A stretch of 64,000 nt of DNA. Source: JAEULH01 sp963746275. GTDB lineage: Bacteria; Pseudomonadota; Alphaproteobacteria; Rhodospirillales; Defluviicoccaceae. The DNA lies in the NCBI GenBank assembly GCA_963746275.1, contig CAVVAX010000024.1:34889-98888 (forward strand), written 5' to 3'. The notes beneath the pieces were generated by a model that made no database searches, was not told where the DNA came from, and saw only the letters and a list, made by a program, of their open reading frames with translations. This document shows, in pieces, positions 55,960 through 63,998 of the stretch (its first letter is position 1; every line of letters begins with the position of its first letter). The position numbers were made by a program, and so were the translations under genes.

Positions 55960-57393
55960 ATGAGCGACATCCTGACGGCCGACGGCTTGTTCTACACCAA
56001 AGGCGGATTGGACCGCGCCCGCACCCGCTTGCTGGTCGAGGAGGCTTTGGCCGGCGCCGACGACGGCGAGCTCTACATCGAGTACCGCCAGGCCGAGAGC
56101 CTCGCCTTCGACGACGGCCGGTTGAAGAGCGCCAGTTTCGACACCGCCCAGGGCTTCGGCCTGCGCGCCGTCGCCGGCGAGGCGACCGGCTATGCCCACG
56201 GCACGAGCCTCAGCGAGGACGCGCTGCGCCAGGCCGGATCGACCGTCCGCGCGGCTTTGGCCGGCCACGACGGGGGCCTCGCCGTCGCGCCGCCCGCAAC
56301 CAACACCGCGCTCTACTCCAGCGACAATCCCCTCGCCGCCGTGCCGTTCGCCGAGAAGGTGGCGGTGCTGGCCGCCATCGACGCCTACGCCAGGGGCAAG
56401 GACCAGCGCGTCCGCCAGGTTTCGGTTTCGCTCGCCGGCGAATGGCGGGTGGTGCAGATCGTCCGGCCGAACGCAGACCGGGTCGCCGACATCCGCCCGC
56501 TCGTCCGGCTCAACGTCTCGATCGTCGTCGAGCGGGACGGCCGGCTGGAGACGGGCAGCTTCGGCACCGGCGGCCGGGTCGAGTTCGGCAAGTACCTCCG
56601 CCCCGAGACCTGGCGGGGCGCGGTCGACGAGGCCCTCCGGCAAGCGCTGGTGAACCTCGAATCGGTGGACACCCCCGCCGGCGAAATGGCCGTGGTCCTG
56701 GGGCCCGGCTGGCCCGGCATCCTCTTGCACGAGGCCATTGGCCATGGGCTGGAGGGCGACTTCCACCGCAAGCAGACGTCGGCCTTCGCCGGGCGCATCG
56801 GCGAGCGCGTCGCCGCCCCGGGAGTGAGCATCGTCGACGACGGCACCCTTCCCTCGCGCCGCGGCTCCCTCAGCGTCGACGACGAGGGGACGCCGTCGCA
56901 GCGGACCATGCTGATCGAGGACGGCATCCTCGTCGGCCTGATCCAGGACCGGCAGAACAGCCGGCTGATGGGCTCGGCGTCCACCGGCAACGGCCGGCGG
57001 CAGAGCTTCGCCCATAGGCCAATGCCGCGCATGACCAACACCTACATGCTGGCCGGCAGGCACGACCCTGGCGAGATCATTGCATCGGTCGACCGCGGCC
57101 TCTACGCGGTCGCCTTCGGCGGCGGCCAGGTAGACATCACGTCCGGCAAGTTCGTCTTCTCCTGCACCGAGGCCTACAAGATCGAACAGGGGCGAATTGG
57201 CGCGCCGGTGAAGGGAGCCACACTCATCGGCGACGGGCCGAGCGTGCTGACGAAGGTTTCCATGATCGGCAACGACATGGAGCTTGATCCAGGCATCGGC
57301 ACCTGCGGCAAAGACGGCCAGGGCGTGCCGGTCGGCGTCGGCCAGCCGACGCTGCGCATCGACGCGCTCACCGTTGGCGGTACCAGCGTCTGA
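55960..57393 (+). CDS. tldD: Metalloprotease TldD
   Basis: TldD is the metal-bearing half of the TldD/TldE protease. The 477-residue protein has the HExxxH zinc motif at 257-262 (LLHEAIGHGLEGDF) and the third-ligand region IGTCGKDGQGVPVGVGQPTL near the C-terminus. GSFGTGGRVEFG and MPRMTNTYMLAGRHDPGEII are also typical. It starts at the ATG at 55960. Its partner pmbA lies elsewhere in the window on the other strand, which is usual in proteobacteria. Confidence 0.96.
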   Translation: MSDILTADGLFYTKGGLDRARTRLLVEEALAGADDGELYIEYRQAESLAFDDGRLKSASFDTAQGFGLRAVAGEATGYAHGTSLSEDALRQAGSTVRAALAGHDGGLAVAPPATNTALYSSDNPLAAVPFAEKVAVLAAIDAYARGKDQRVRQVSVSLAGEWRVVQIVRPNADRVADIRPLVRLNVSIVVERDGRLETGSFGTGGRVEFGKYLRPETWRGAVDEALRQALVNLESVDTPAGEMAVVLGPGWPGILLHEAIGHGLEGDFHRKQTSAFAGRIGERVAAPGVSIVDDGTLPSRRGSLSVDDEGTPSQRTMLIEDGILVGLIQDRQNSRLMGSASTGNGRRQSFAHRPMPRMTNTYMLAGRHDPGEIIASVDRGLYAVAFGGGQVDITSGKFVFSCTEAYKIEQGRIGAPVKGATLIGDGPSVLTKVSMIGNDMELDPGIGTCGKDGQGVPVGVGQPTLRIDALTVGGTSV

Positions 57394-57481
57394 GGCGAGG
57401 GCGCTGATCGATCCGGCGTTGAACGCTCCCGCTCTGCCACCATGTCCGGATCAGGGACGAAGGGAAGCGGAGGAGAGGACG

Positions 57482-57835
57482 ATGGGCGACTGCGGCGACG
57501 ACAAGCACGGCTCGCACGGCCACAAGCATGGCAAGGACTGCGGCCATACCGAGATCCGGCATGGCGATCACGTCGATTACCTGCATGACGGGCACCTGCA
57601 CCATCCCCACGGCGACCACATCGACGAGCACACGCTGGAGGTGAATGCGACCAATCCGGCCGACTGCACCCCGGCGCACGACCGTGCGGATCACGAGGGC
57701 GGGCATGGGGCCGGGCATGTCCACGGCGAGGGCTGCGGCCACGAGGCGGTGCCCCACGGCGGCCACGTCGACTACCTCGTCGGTGACCACCTGCACCACC
57801 CGCACGGGGACCACTGCGACGACCCGGCCCGGTAA
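57482..57835 (+). CDS. Histidine-rich metal-binding-type protein with internal duplication
   Basis: The 117-residue protein is very rich in His, Asp and Gly. It contains two related blocks: CGHTEIRHGDHVDYLHDGHL with HHPHGDHIDEH (about residues 20-50), and CGHEAVPHGGHVDYLVGDHL with HHPHGDHCDD (about 86-115). The HGDHVDYLxxxHLHHPHGDH unit is recognisable in small bacterial proteins thought to bind zinc or other transition metals. There is no signal peptide, so it is cytoplasmic. AGGAGAGG precedes the ATG at 57482. It may buffer or store metal, perhaps for nearby TldD (speculation). Confidence 0.8.
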   Translation: MGDCGDDKHGSHGHKHGKDCGHTEIRHGDHVDYLHDGHLHHPHGDHIDEHTLEVNATNPADCTPAHDRADHEGGHGAGHVHGEGCGHEAVPHGGHVDYLVGDHLHHPHGDHCDDPAR

Positions 57836-57867
57836 AGCGGGGGTAGGTCGCAAAGGGAGCAGATCCC

Positions 57868-57988
57868 CTCAACCCGACCCTCTCCCAACGGAGGGGGAGT
57901 ATGAGCGGGTGCGCGCTGTGCCGCCTCTCGCCCCTCTCTCGCTTGCGGGAGAGGGCGGCCCTCGAAGCGGGCGGTGAGGGTGAGGGTC
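57868..57988. repeat. Palindromic intergenic repeat, copy 3
   Basis: The gap between the histidine-rich gene and the peroxidase-related gene contains CTCAACCCGACCCTCTCCC on the left and GGGAGAGGG and GGTGAGGGTGAGGGTC on the right, with internal CCCTCTCTC/GGGAGAGGG pairs. It is the same type of element as at 7758-7901 and 12349-12632. Confidence 0.65.
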
Positions 57989-58101
57989 CTTCCTTCTGGA
58001 TCGCCACGCGGCTTCGCCGCTCGTAAAAGCGAGTCTTGCGAATAACTCTTCCACGCGTTCGTTCTCCACGAGCCGCAGACGTTCGGCAGGGCAGCCGTAA
58101 A

Positions 58102-58695
58102 TCACTCGTGTGGCGCTTGCCGGTCCCGGCCGTGGTACTCGCGGTTGGGGATCATCTCCAGGCCGTGGGCCATGCGGTTGGTGTAGTTGAAGAAGGCGGC
58201 GACGTCGCAGATGTCGAAGATGTCACGATCGGTAAAGCCGGCGTCGCGGAGCCGCTGGCGGTCGCTTTCGCCCACGTCGTGGGGCGAGAGCGTTAGCGTC
58301 CAAGCGAAGTCGAGCATCGCCCGCAGCCTTGGCTCCAGGTCGGCGATGCGGTAGTTCATCACCATCATCTCGCCGAGCTCGGGGTCGCCGGAGAGCTCGC
58401 GCACCGTCTGGCCGTGGGCGACGAGGCAGTAGTAGCAGCGGTTGGCGGAGGAGACGACGACCGCGATCATCTCCCGCTCCAGCTTGCTCAACGCGCAGGT
58501 TTCCTCGTCGAGCATGAGCTGATTGTAGAACGCGGCGAACGCGCGGAACTTCGCCGGGTTGCCGGTGTAGGCGCGAAGCACGTTCGGCACAAGACCCAGC
58601 TTGTCACGGCACTTCTCGAAATACTTGACGATGTCGGCGTCGAGGGCTTCTTCCGGCGGGAGCTCGATTTTGACGACGTGGTCCGGCTGCGGCAT
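58102..58695 (-). CDS. Peroxidase-related (AhpD/carboxymuconolactone-decarboxylase-like) protein
   Basis: The 197-residue protein contains the AhpD-type redox motif in SANRCYYCLVAHG (Cys-x-x-Cys plus His), which reduces peroxides or peroxiredoxin partners. YFEKCRDKLGLVPNVLRAYT and FTDRDIFDICDVAAFFNYTN are typical of the uncharacterised peroxidase-related subfamily. The start is the ATG at 58695 with a strong GGGAGGAG ribosome binding site. The structured element at 58803-58910 lies upstream on the same strand. Confidence 0.88.
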   Translation of the reverse strand: MPQPDHVVKIELPPEEALDADIVKYFEKCRDKLGLVPNVLRAYTGNPAKFRAFAAFYNQLMLDEETCALSKLEREMIAVVVSSANRCYYCLVAHGQTVRELSGDPELGEMMVMNYRIADLEPRLRAMLDFAWTLTLSPHDVGESDRQRLRDAGFTDRDIFDICDVAAFFNYTNRMAHGLEMIPNREYHGRDRQAPHE

Positions 58696-58802
58696 GGCGC
58701 TCCTCCCTGGTCTCACGGCGGCGAAGCACGTCTGCGTGCATGCACATGCTACCCCGCAGCGAGCGCGCGTTCGATGGTGGCCAGGGGCAGCACAAGAAAT
58801 AA

Positions 58803-58910
58803 GGCGCCCCATCCCCGTCGGGACGATCGCTGCTGGCGCAGTTCGCAAGCGCGGACGGGTTTGTCCTGCTCCGCCCGGAGCACCGCAAGCAGAGGCGGGG
58901 GATGGGGGCC
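58803..58910 (-). ncRNA. Candidate structured RNA or leader upstream of the peroxidase-related gene
   Basis: The ends of this 108-nt stretch are complementary (GGCGCCCCATCCCC on the left, GGGGATGGGGGCC on the right), forming a stem of about 15 bp. Inside, read on the minus strand, are further hairpins: TGCTCC-GGGC-GGAGCA, GGAC-AAACCC-GTCC and a CTGC/GCAG pair. On the minus strand the 3' arm is followed by TTATTTCTTG, like an intrinsic terminator tail. It could be a small RNA or a terminated leader for the gene starting at 58695. I could not match it to 6S, SRP or another known RNA. With lexA's control region it accounts for the 450-bp gap 58696-59145. Confidence 0.3.
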
Positions 58911-58976
58911 GGTTCTTCTATGTCCTCCGAAGCCGCTCCGGTTCTGCTCCCTCCGGCCCGCTCGGCAAAAAGGCGG

Positions 58977-59005
58977 TTGACGTTGCCTGAGAACCAAACT
59001 AGAAC
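58977..59005 (+). promoter_or_regulatory. lexA promoter
   Basis: TTGACG (58977-58982) and TAGAAC (59000-59005) are 17 bp apart, a good sigma-70 promoter. The -10 element overlaps the second half of the SOS box, so LexA binding would block RNA polymerase. Confidence 0.7.
58991..59005 (+). promoter_or_regulatory. SOS box (LexA operator) of lexA
   Basis: GAAC-CAAACTA-GAAC exactly matches the alphaproteobacterial LexA operator, two GAAC half-sites in direct repeat separated by 7 bp. It covers the -10 region of the lexA promoter, indicating autorepression. Confidence 0.85.
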
Positions 59006-59016
59006 ACGTTGCGGGT

Positions 59017-59031
59017 GTTTTAGTTTTGTTC
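59017..59031 (+). promoter_or_regulatory. Second, imperfect SOS box
   Basis: GTTT-TAGTTTT-GTTC is one base away from GTTC-N7-GTTC, the same operator in the opposite orientation, 11 bp downstream of the perfect box. It may be an auxiliary LexA site. Confidence 0.5.
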
Positions 59032-59145
59032 GGCACCGACGTGGACCCGCTTCTCATCGCGGCGAAGCGTGGGCAAACCCTGCACGGGGCGGCAGGTCAC
59101 GCTCGTCTTGCGGTGGCTGGTCGTCGAAAACCGGGACAAGAAAGA

Positions 59146-59859
59146 ATGCTGACCAAGAAGCAATACGACCTCTTGCTCTTCATTGACCGGCGGCTGAAGG
59201 AGACTGGGGTGGCGCCCTCCTTCGACGAGATGAAGGAGGCTCTTGGTCTTCGCTCCAAGTCGGGAATACACCGGTTAATGACCGGTCTGGAAGAACGCGG
59301 CTTCATCCGCCGGTTGCCGCACCGGGCGCGGGCCCTTGAGGTGATCAGGCTTCCCGAGAACATGGCCTCCGTGCCCGGGCCGCAGCGGCGTCATACGGAA
59401 ACCTTCGCGCCGACGGTGATCAAGGGCGACTTCCGGCTCGCCGGTGTTCCCGCGGCCCCTGCCTCTCGGCCGGCCGGCGTCGTGCAGATCCCGCTCTACG
59501 GCAAGATCGCCGCCGGTACGCCCATCGCCGCGCTGCGCGACAACACCCGCCATGTCGAGGTGCCCGCGGCACTCATGCGCAGCGGCGACCACTACGCGCT
59601 CGAAGTCGCCGGCAACTCGATGGTCGAGGCCGGTATCCACGACGGCGACACCGTGATCATCCAGCGCACCGACGCGGCCGAAAGCGGAACCATCGTCGTC
59701 GCCCTCGTCGACAACGAGGAGGTGACGCTGAAGCGGCTGCGCCGGCGCGGCCAGTCCATTGCCCTGGAGCCGGCCAACCCAGCGTACGAGACGCGGATCT
59801 GCGGCCCCGATCAGGTCACGGTCCAGGGCCGGCTGGTCGGCCTCATCCGCCAATACTGA
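59146..59859 (+). CDS. lexA: SOS repressor LexA
   Basis: LexA represses DNA-damage genes until RecA filaments trigger its self-cleavage. The 237-residue protein has an N-terminal winged helix (LTKKQYDLLLFIDRRLKETG, SKSGIHRLMTGLEERGFIRR), a linker, the Ala123-Gly124 cleavage site in YGKIAAGTP, catalytic Ser158 (AGNSMVEAG) and Lys196 (VTLKRL). The start is the ATG at 59146. It is preceded by its own promoter and SOS box and converges on comEC. Confidence 0.97.
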   Translation: MLTKKQYDLLLFIDRRLKETGVAPSFDEMKEALGLRSKSGIHRLMTGLEERGFIRRLPHRARALEVIRLPENMASVPGPQRRHTETFAPTVIKGDFRLAGVPAAPASRPAGVVQIPLYGKIAAGTPIAALRDNTRHVEVPAALMRSGDHYALEVAGNSMVEAGIHDGDTVIIQRTDAAESGTIVVALVDNEEVTLKRLRRRGQSIALEPANPAYETRICGPDQVTVQGRLVGLIRQY

Positions 59860-59868
59860 CCGCGGGGC

Positions 59869-62031
59869 TCAGCCCCGGGCCTGGATCGTCCTCCCGTCCT
59901 TCGTCGGGTGGTCGCGGGGCTTGGGCCGCAGCACCCATGGGCGATCGCCGCGAAGGCCATTGACGGACAGGACGCGGACCGCGTCGGGCTCGAGCCAGAT
60001 GGCGTGCGCCCCGTCCCGCCACAGGTCGAAGCGGTCGACGACGGCGACCGGATGCGGGCAGGCGCCGCGCAGCGGCACCAGGCTGACGATGACGTCGGCG
60101 CGCCGGCAATCGTCCTCGACGCCGTCGGGGCGCTGCATCAGCGCCACCATCCGCCCGTTCACCTCCAACACGCAGCCCGTCCCGTCGCAACGCATGACTT
60201 CCTCCCCCACTCCCTCCGGCCAGGCGGAGGCTTCGCGAAGCCCGGAATGCTGTAGCCAACTCGCCCGCTCGAACTTGGCGGCGCGGGTGGGGGAGAACGC
60301 GAGGCGACCGTCCGCGGTGCGCACCCCGATCAGCCGTGCGCTCCCGTCGATCAGGATGTCGGGTGGCGCCGGTGCAGCGAGGCTCCCCAACCCGGCGGCG
60401 GCAAGCACGATCCCGCCGTAGCGCCAGCGGCCGCGCCACAAGCACAGCCAGAGGCCACCGAGCGTGACCGCGACAAGGCCGGCGACGGGCAGCGCCGGCA
60501 CCGGCGCCACGGCGGCCGGCCATGCGGCAACCGCCTCGGCGACGCGCATGATGATATGAGCGCCCCAGCCCATGCCGATGAGGAAGGGCCCGGCCAGCCC
60601 GAACGGCATGGCGAGCAGGGCGCCTACACCGAGCGGCATGATCCACAAAGCGGTGATCGGGACCGCCACCAAGTTGGCCGGAAGGCCGTAGATCGCCACC
60701 CGCTGGAAATGGAAGATCGCATACGGCGTGGTTGCGGCGGTAGCGATCACGGTCGTTACGGCGACGAAGAGAATGTAGATGACGCTCCTCGCCAGCAGGC
60801 CGTCGCCGAGGCGGCGCAGTCGCTCCTGCTGCTCCGTCTCGTACGCAGCGACCAGGGCAACGACCGCCGCGAACGAGAGCTGGAAGCTCGCGCCGAGCAG
60901 ACTTTCCGGCTGAGCGACAAGAACGGCGCTGGCCGCCACGGCCACCAGCCGCATCGACAGCGCCTTGCGGTCCGCGATCACGCCGAGAAAGACGACGGCG
61001 ACCATGATGAAGGCGCGCTGGGTGGGGATCGGCGCAGCGGCGATGAGGGTATAAGCGCCGGCGCCCAGGACCGCGATGACGGCCGCGATCTTCTTCACCG
61101 GCCAGCCTAAGGCGATCGCAGGAACCAGGCAAAAGGCGAAGCGAACGGCCGAGAACAGGAAGACCGCGACGAGGCCGATGTTCATGCCGGAGATGGCGAG
61201 GAGGTGGGCGAGGCCGGAGTCGCGGATCGCCTGCAACAGCGGCGCCGGGATTGCCGCCTGTTCGCCCGTCAACAGCCCGGAGACCAAGGAGGCTTCCGGA
61301 GCGCCGACGTGGCTGTGGATGACCGCCTCGATCCGCGCGCGCAGCCGCGACAGCCAGATGTCGAGCTGTTGCTGGTCGCTGGTCAGAACCTCTGCCTTAC
61401 CGATGCCGAAGCCAGTGGCGCCGAGGCGGGCGAAGAACGCCTGGCGCTGGAAGTCGAAGGCACCCGGCGCCGTCGGCGGCGATGGCGGTGACAGCACGGC
61501 GTAGACCCGGACGCGATCCCCGGGCGCCAGCTCCGGCTGCTTCCCGTTCAGCCGCAGGCGCACCCGCGCCGGCGTCTCCTCTGGGAGCAGGCGGTCGGCC
61601 TCGACCTGGTCCAGGGTCACCCGCCTGCCCTTGCCCAGCCGCTCGGCCTTGACGATCCGGCCGACGATCGGCATCGGCCCGACGCGCTCCTCGACCACCG
61701 GCGCCGCGACCAGGACCGTGCGCACCTGCGCGGCGGCAAAACCGGCGGCCACCGCGCCGATCATGATCAGACCGAGGTATAGAACCGAGGCGGCGGAGCC
61801 GCGAAGGACGAGGCAGAGAGCGGCGACGCAGGTGAAGACAACGAGCCCGAGCCACGGCGCCGGCTCGACGGGAAGCGCGAAATAGAGGCCGATTCCGGCG
61901 CCAATCAGCACCGGCAGCCACAGGATCCAGCGCTCGTGCTCGGCGGCGATTGCCCCGGCCAGGCGCGCGGCCAGCGCGCTTCGGCCCAAGCCCCGGGCCT
62001 TGGCCAACGTGCCCGGCGTAAATACCCCCAT
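59869..62031 (-). CDS. comEC: ComEC/Rec2-family DNA-uptake membrane protein
   Basis: ComEC forms the inner-membrane channel for single-stranded DNA in natural transformation. The protein of about 720 residues has an N-terminal membrane section, a DUF4131-type OB-like domain (VGPMPIVGRIVKAERLGKGR, RVRLRLNGKQPELAPGDRV) and a competence domain with LAHLLAISGMNIGLVAVFLF and IPTQRAFIMVAVVFLG. The C-terminal part is short and shows no metallo-beta-lactamase HxHxDH motif, so the nuclease domain appears to be missing, as in many alphaproteobacterial forms. The ATG at 62031 is preferred to an upstream TTG. Confidence 0.92.
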   Translation of the reverse strand: MGVFTPGTLAKARGLGRSALAARLAGAIAAEHERWILWLPVLIGAGIGLYFALPVEPAPWLGLVVFTCVAALCLVLRGSAASVLYLGLIMIGAVAAGFAAAQVRTVLVAAPVVEERVGPMPIVGRIVKAERLGKGRRVTLDQVEADRLLPEETPARVRLRLNGKQPELAPGDRVRVYAVLSPPSPPTAPGAFDFQRQAFFARLGATGFGIGKAEVLTSDQQQLDIWLSRLRARIEAVIHSHVGAPEASLVSGLLTGEQAAIPAPLLQAIRDSGLAHLLAISGMNIGLVAVFLFSAVRFAFCLVPAIALGWPVKKIAAVIAVLGAGAYTLIAAAPIPTQRAFIMVAVVFLGVIADRKALSMRLVAVAASAVLVAQPESLLGASFQLSFAAVVALVAAYETEQQERLRRLGDGLLARSVIYILFVAVTTVIATAATTPYAIFHFQRVAIYGLPANLVAVPITALWIMPLGVGALLAMPFGLAGPFLIGMGWGAHIIMRVAEAVAAWPAAVAPVPALPVAGLVAVTLGGLWLCLWRGRWRYGGIVLAAAGLGSLAAPAPPDILIDGSARLIGVRTADGRLAFSPTRAAKFERASWLQHSGLREASAWPEGVGEEVMRCDGTGCVLEVNGRMVALMQRPDGVEDDCRRADVIVSLVPLRGACPHPVAVVDRFDLWRDGAHAIWLEPDAVRVLSVNGLRGDRPWVLRPKPRDHPTKDGRTIQARG

Positions 62032-62091
62032 ACGGGTAACGTAGCAAAATGGCAGACGGATGGGAACGCCCAACCCGCCGCGGCGCCACCG

Positions 62092-62538
62092 CTACTTCTG
62101 CTGGATCAAGACCACACCCACGAGCAGCAGCACCGCGCCGAGCAGCCGCCACGGGTTCAGCGGCACCTGCGTCACCTCCAGCCAGCCGAGGCTGTCGAGG
62201 ATCAAGGCGCCGACAAGTTGGCCGGCGATGACCGCGGCGAAGGTAACCGCGGCGCCCACCCTCGGCACCGCGACCACCGAAATGGTGACGAAGGCGGCGC
62301 CGATCGCGCCGCCGAGGTAGGCCCACCATGGCGCCTCGCTGAGCCCGGCGAAGCGGACCCGGCCGAGCATCCCCGAGGCGAGCACCGCTACGAGCAGGGC
62401 GAGGCCGACGAGGAAGTTCACCAGCGCCCCGCCGACGGGCGAGGCCAGCGCCGCGCCCATCTTCGCATTCATCGCCGCCTGCACCGCCAGGCCGATGCCG
62501 ACGGCGAGGATCAAGGCGACGAACGCGGGATGGCTCAC
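62092..62538 (-). CDS. DMT-type small membrane protein (DUF606/YdcZ-like)
   Basis: The 148-residue protein is almost entirely membrane-embedded, with about five helices (FVALILAVGIGLAVQAAMNA, GGALVNFLVGLALLVAVLAS, PWWAYLGGAIGAAFVTISV, GAAVTFAAVIAGQLVGALIL, LLGAVLLLVGVVLIQQK). The NAKMGAALASPVGGALVNF segment is characteristic of DUF606, half-size members of the drug/metabolite transporter superfamily. The start is the GTG at 62538, 13 nt after the GH57 stop, so the two are probably co-transcribed. The substrate is unknown. Confidence 0.85.
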   Translation of the reverse strand: MSHPAFVALILAVGIGLAVQAAMNAKMGAALASPVGGALVNFLVGLALLVAVLASGMLGRVRFAGLSEAPWWAYLGGAIGAAFVTISVVAVPRVGAAVTFAAVIAGQLVGALILDSLGWLEVTQVPLNPWRLLGAVLLLVGVVLIQQK

Positions 62539-62551
62539 GCCCGGGTCCGCT

Positions 62552-63778
62552 TCAGGAGCCGGCGGGTGCGTCGACCTCGCGCGCGGGCGGCGGCAGCCGC
62601 TCCAGCATAGCCTCGGCTTCGCCCAGGTGCCAGGCGACGGAATCGAGGTCGTCGTGCGCCTTGTAGATCCAGGCCTCGCCCCAATAGAAGTTGCAGCTGG
62701 TCTCGGCGCGGAGCAGGTGCCAGTGCGCCTGGCCCAACACCCGGCCGATCTCGCCATCGCCGCCCCGCGCCTTCGCCGCATCGGCAAGGCGGTGGTAGCG
62801 GCCACTCAACTCGTGCACCCGGCCCATGGCGGAACGCTGGGTTTCGGAGCCCAGCCACTGGTGGAAGTTCCAGCCGTGATGCTCGTCGGTGTTCCAGGCG
62901 CCGCGGCGCACGGTCACCCGGCCGTGCGCGCCGAAGCGGTCGAGGTACTCGTTGATGAAGGTGGGGCGGATCGGCGAGTTGCCGGCGCGGATCTCGTCCA
63001 GCATCGTCCGGTAGAAGTAGGTCCAGAAGTTGGCCTGCGGGTTAACATTGCGGAACCAGCCGCCGTTATCGCCGTCGGTGGCGGTGGCGATCAGCGGCGG
63101 AAAGTCGCACCACTTAGTCCGTTCGGCGACCTCGTGGGCGAACCAGCCGTACTCCATGCCGGAGAGCTGGGCGTTGGAGAGGTCGCGGTCGCGCACGACG
63201 ACGACGATCTCGCAGCCCTCGTATTCGCAGAGGTGCGGGCGATAGCGCAGTTCCTGCCAGCTCATCTCGTCGATTGGGTCGACATACTCGGAGTCGACCA
63301 TGACGTAACGGTAGCCGGCCTTCTTCAGGTGCGGGATCAGCGCCATGTCGAAGCCCATCTCCGGCGGCCAGAAGCCGGGGAAGTGGCTGCGCCAGAAGAC
63401 GTGGCGGCCGATCTGTTGCCAGCGCGCGATCTGTTCGTCCCAGTCGGCCTCGGGGATCAGGGCGAGGACCGGGTGATAGTAGCCGGTGCCGAGGATCTCG
63501 AAGATCTTCTGGTTCTGTAGCGCCCAGAGCAGGCTGCCGCAGTCGACCGCGCCATAGACCTTGCGCTGGAATTCCGGGTGGGAGAGCGATTCCAGGAGCG
63601 AGCCGGACATCGACAGGTGCACGCGGGCCACGTCCTCGTAGGACCAGAGCGTCCGCGGCATCCGGTCGAGGGCGAAGAGGATCTCCTTCACCTCCCAGTC
63701 ATTGCTCTCGAGCAGGCTGTCGAGGTTGCTCGGCGGCTGGTGCAGGTTCAGCACCAGCGCGTGATGGATCTCCGTCAT
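62552..63778 (-). CDS. Glycoside hydrolase family 57 protein
   Basis: The 408-residue protein has GH57 landmarks: an N-terminal ALVLNLHQPP, SGSLLESLSHPEF near residue 58, GYYHPVLALIP near 99, and GFWPPEMGFDMALIPHLKKA with Glu140 as the likely catalytic nucleophile. A conserved ATDGDNGGWFRN follows. GH57 enzymes act on alpha-1,4 or alpha-1,6 glucans such as glycogen. No signal peptide is present, so it is cytoplasmic. The start is the ATG at 63778 with GGGAGGGG upstream. No glycogen genes lie in the window. Confidence 0.9.
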   Translation of the reverse strand: MTEIHHALVLNLHQPPSNLDSLLESNDWEVKEILFALDRMPRTLWSYEDVARVHLSMSGSLLESLSHPEFQRKVYGAVDCGSLLWALQNQKIFEILGTGYYHPVLALIPEADWDEQIARWQQIGRHVFWRSHFPGFWPPEMGFDMALIPHLKKAGYRYVMVDSEYVDPIDEMSWQELRYRPHLCEYEGCEIVVVVRDRDLSNAQLSGMEYGWFAHEVAERTKWCDFPPLIATATDGDNGGWFRNVNPQANFWTYFYRTMLDEIRAGNSPIRPTFINEYLDRFGAHGRVTVRRGAWNTDEHHGWNFHQWLGSETQRSAMGRVHELSGRYHRLADAAKARGGDGEIGRVLGQAHWHLLRAETSCNFYWGEAWIYKAHDDLDSVAWHLGEAEAMLERLPPPAREVDAPAGS

Positions 63779-63929
63779 TGCCCCTCCCTGGGTCGCCCGG
63801 CGCTTGTGTTCGCTGCCGCAGCAAAACGCTACCGCGCCGGGCGGGCGCCGGCAACAGGCGTGTGCGAAGTGACGCCAGCGAGGCCCGCCTGCGGCAAGCG
63901 GATTGCGGACAGCGACACCCTGCCGCTTC

Positions 63930-63998
63930 TCTCCCGTCATCGCCGTGCTCGTCACGGCGATCCATGGACCCGCGAACACGTCCGCGGGTGACGCGACG
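63930..63998. repeat. Inverted-repeat element near the right edge
   Basis: CCGTCATCGCCGTG/CTCGTCACGGCGAT forms one dyad, and GACCCGCGAACACG/TCCGCGGGTGACG a second, giving CGTCA...TGACG ends. It resembles the dispersed hairpin repeats common between genes in alphaproteobacteria. It may be complete or continue past the window edge. No gene is evident between the GH57 start and the edge. Confidence 0.4.

Noticed and set aside
58803..58910. Identification of the structured element as 6S or SRP RNA
   Set aside because: GTTCGCAAGCG recalls a 6S motif, but the length and layout do not fit 6S, and the SRP GGAAG tetraloop region is absent.
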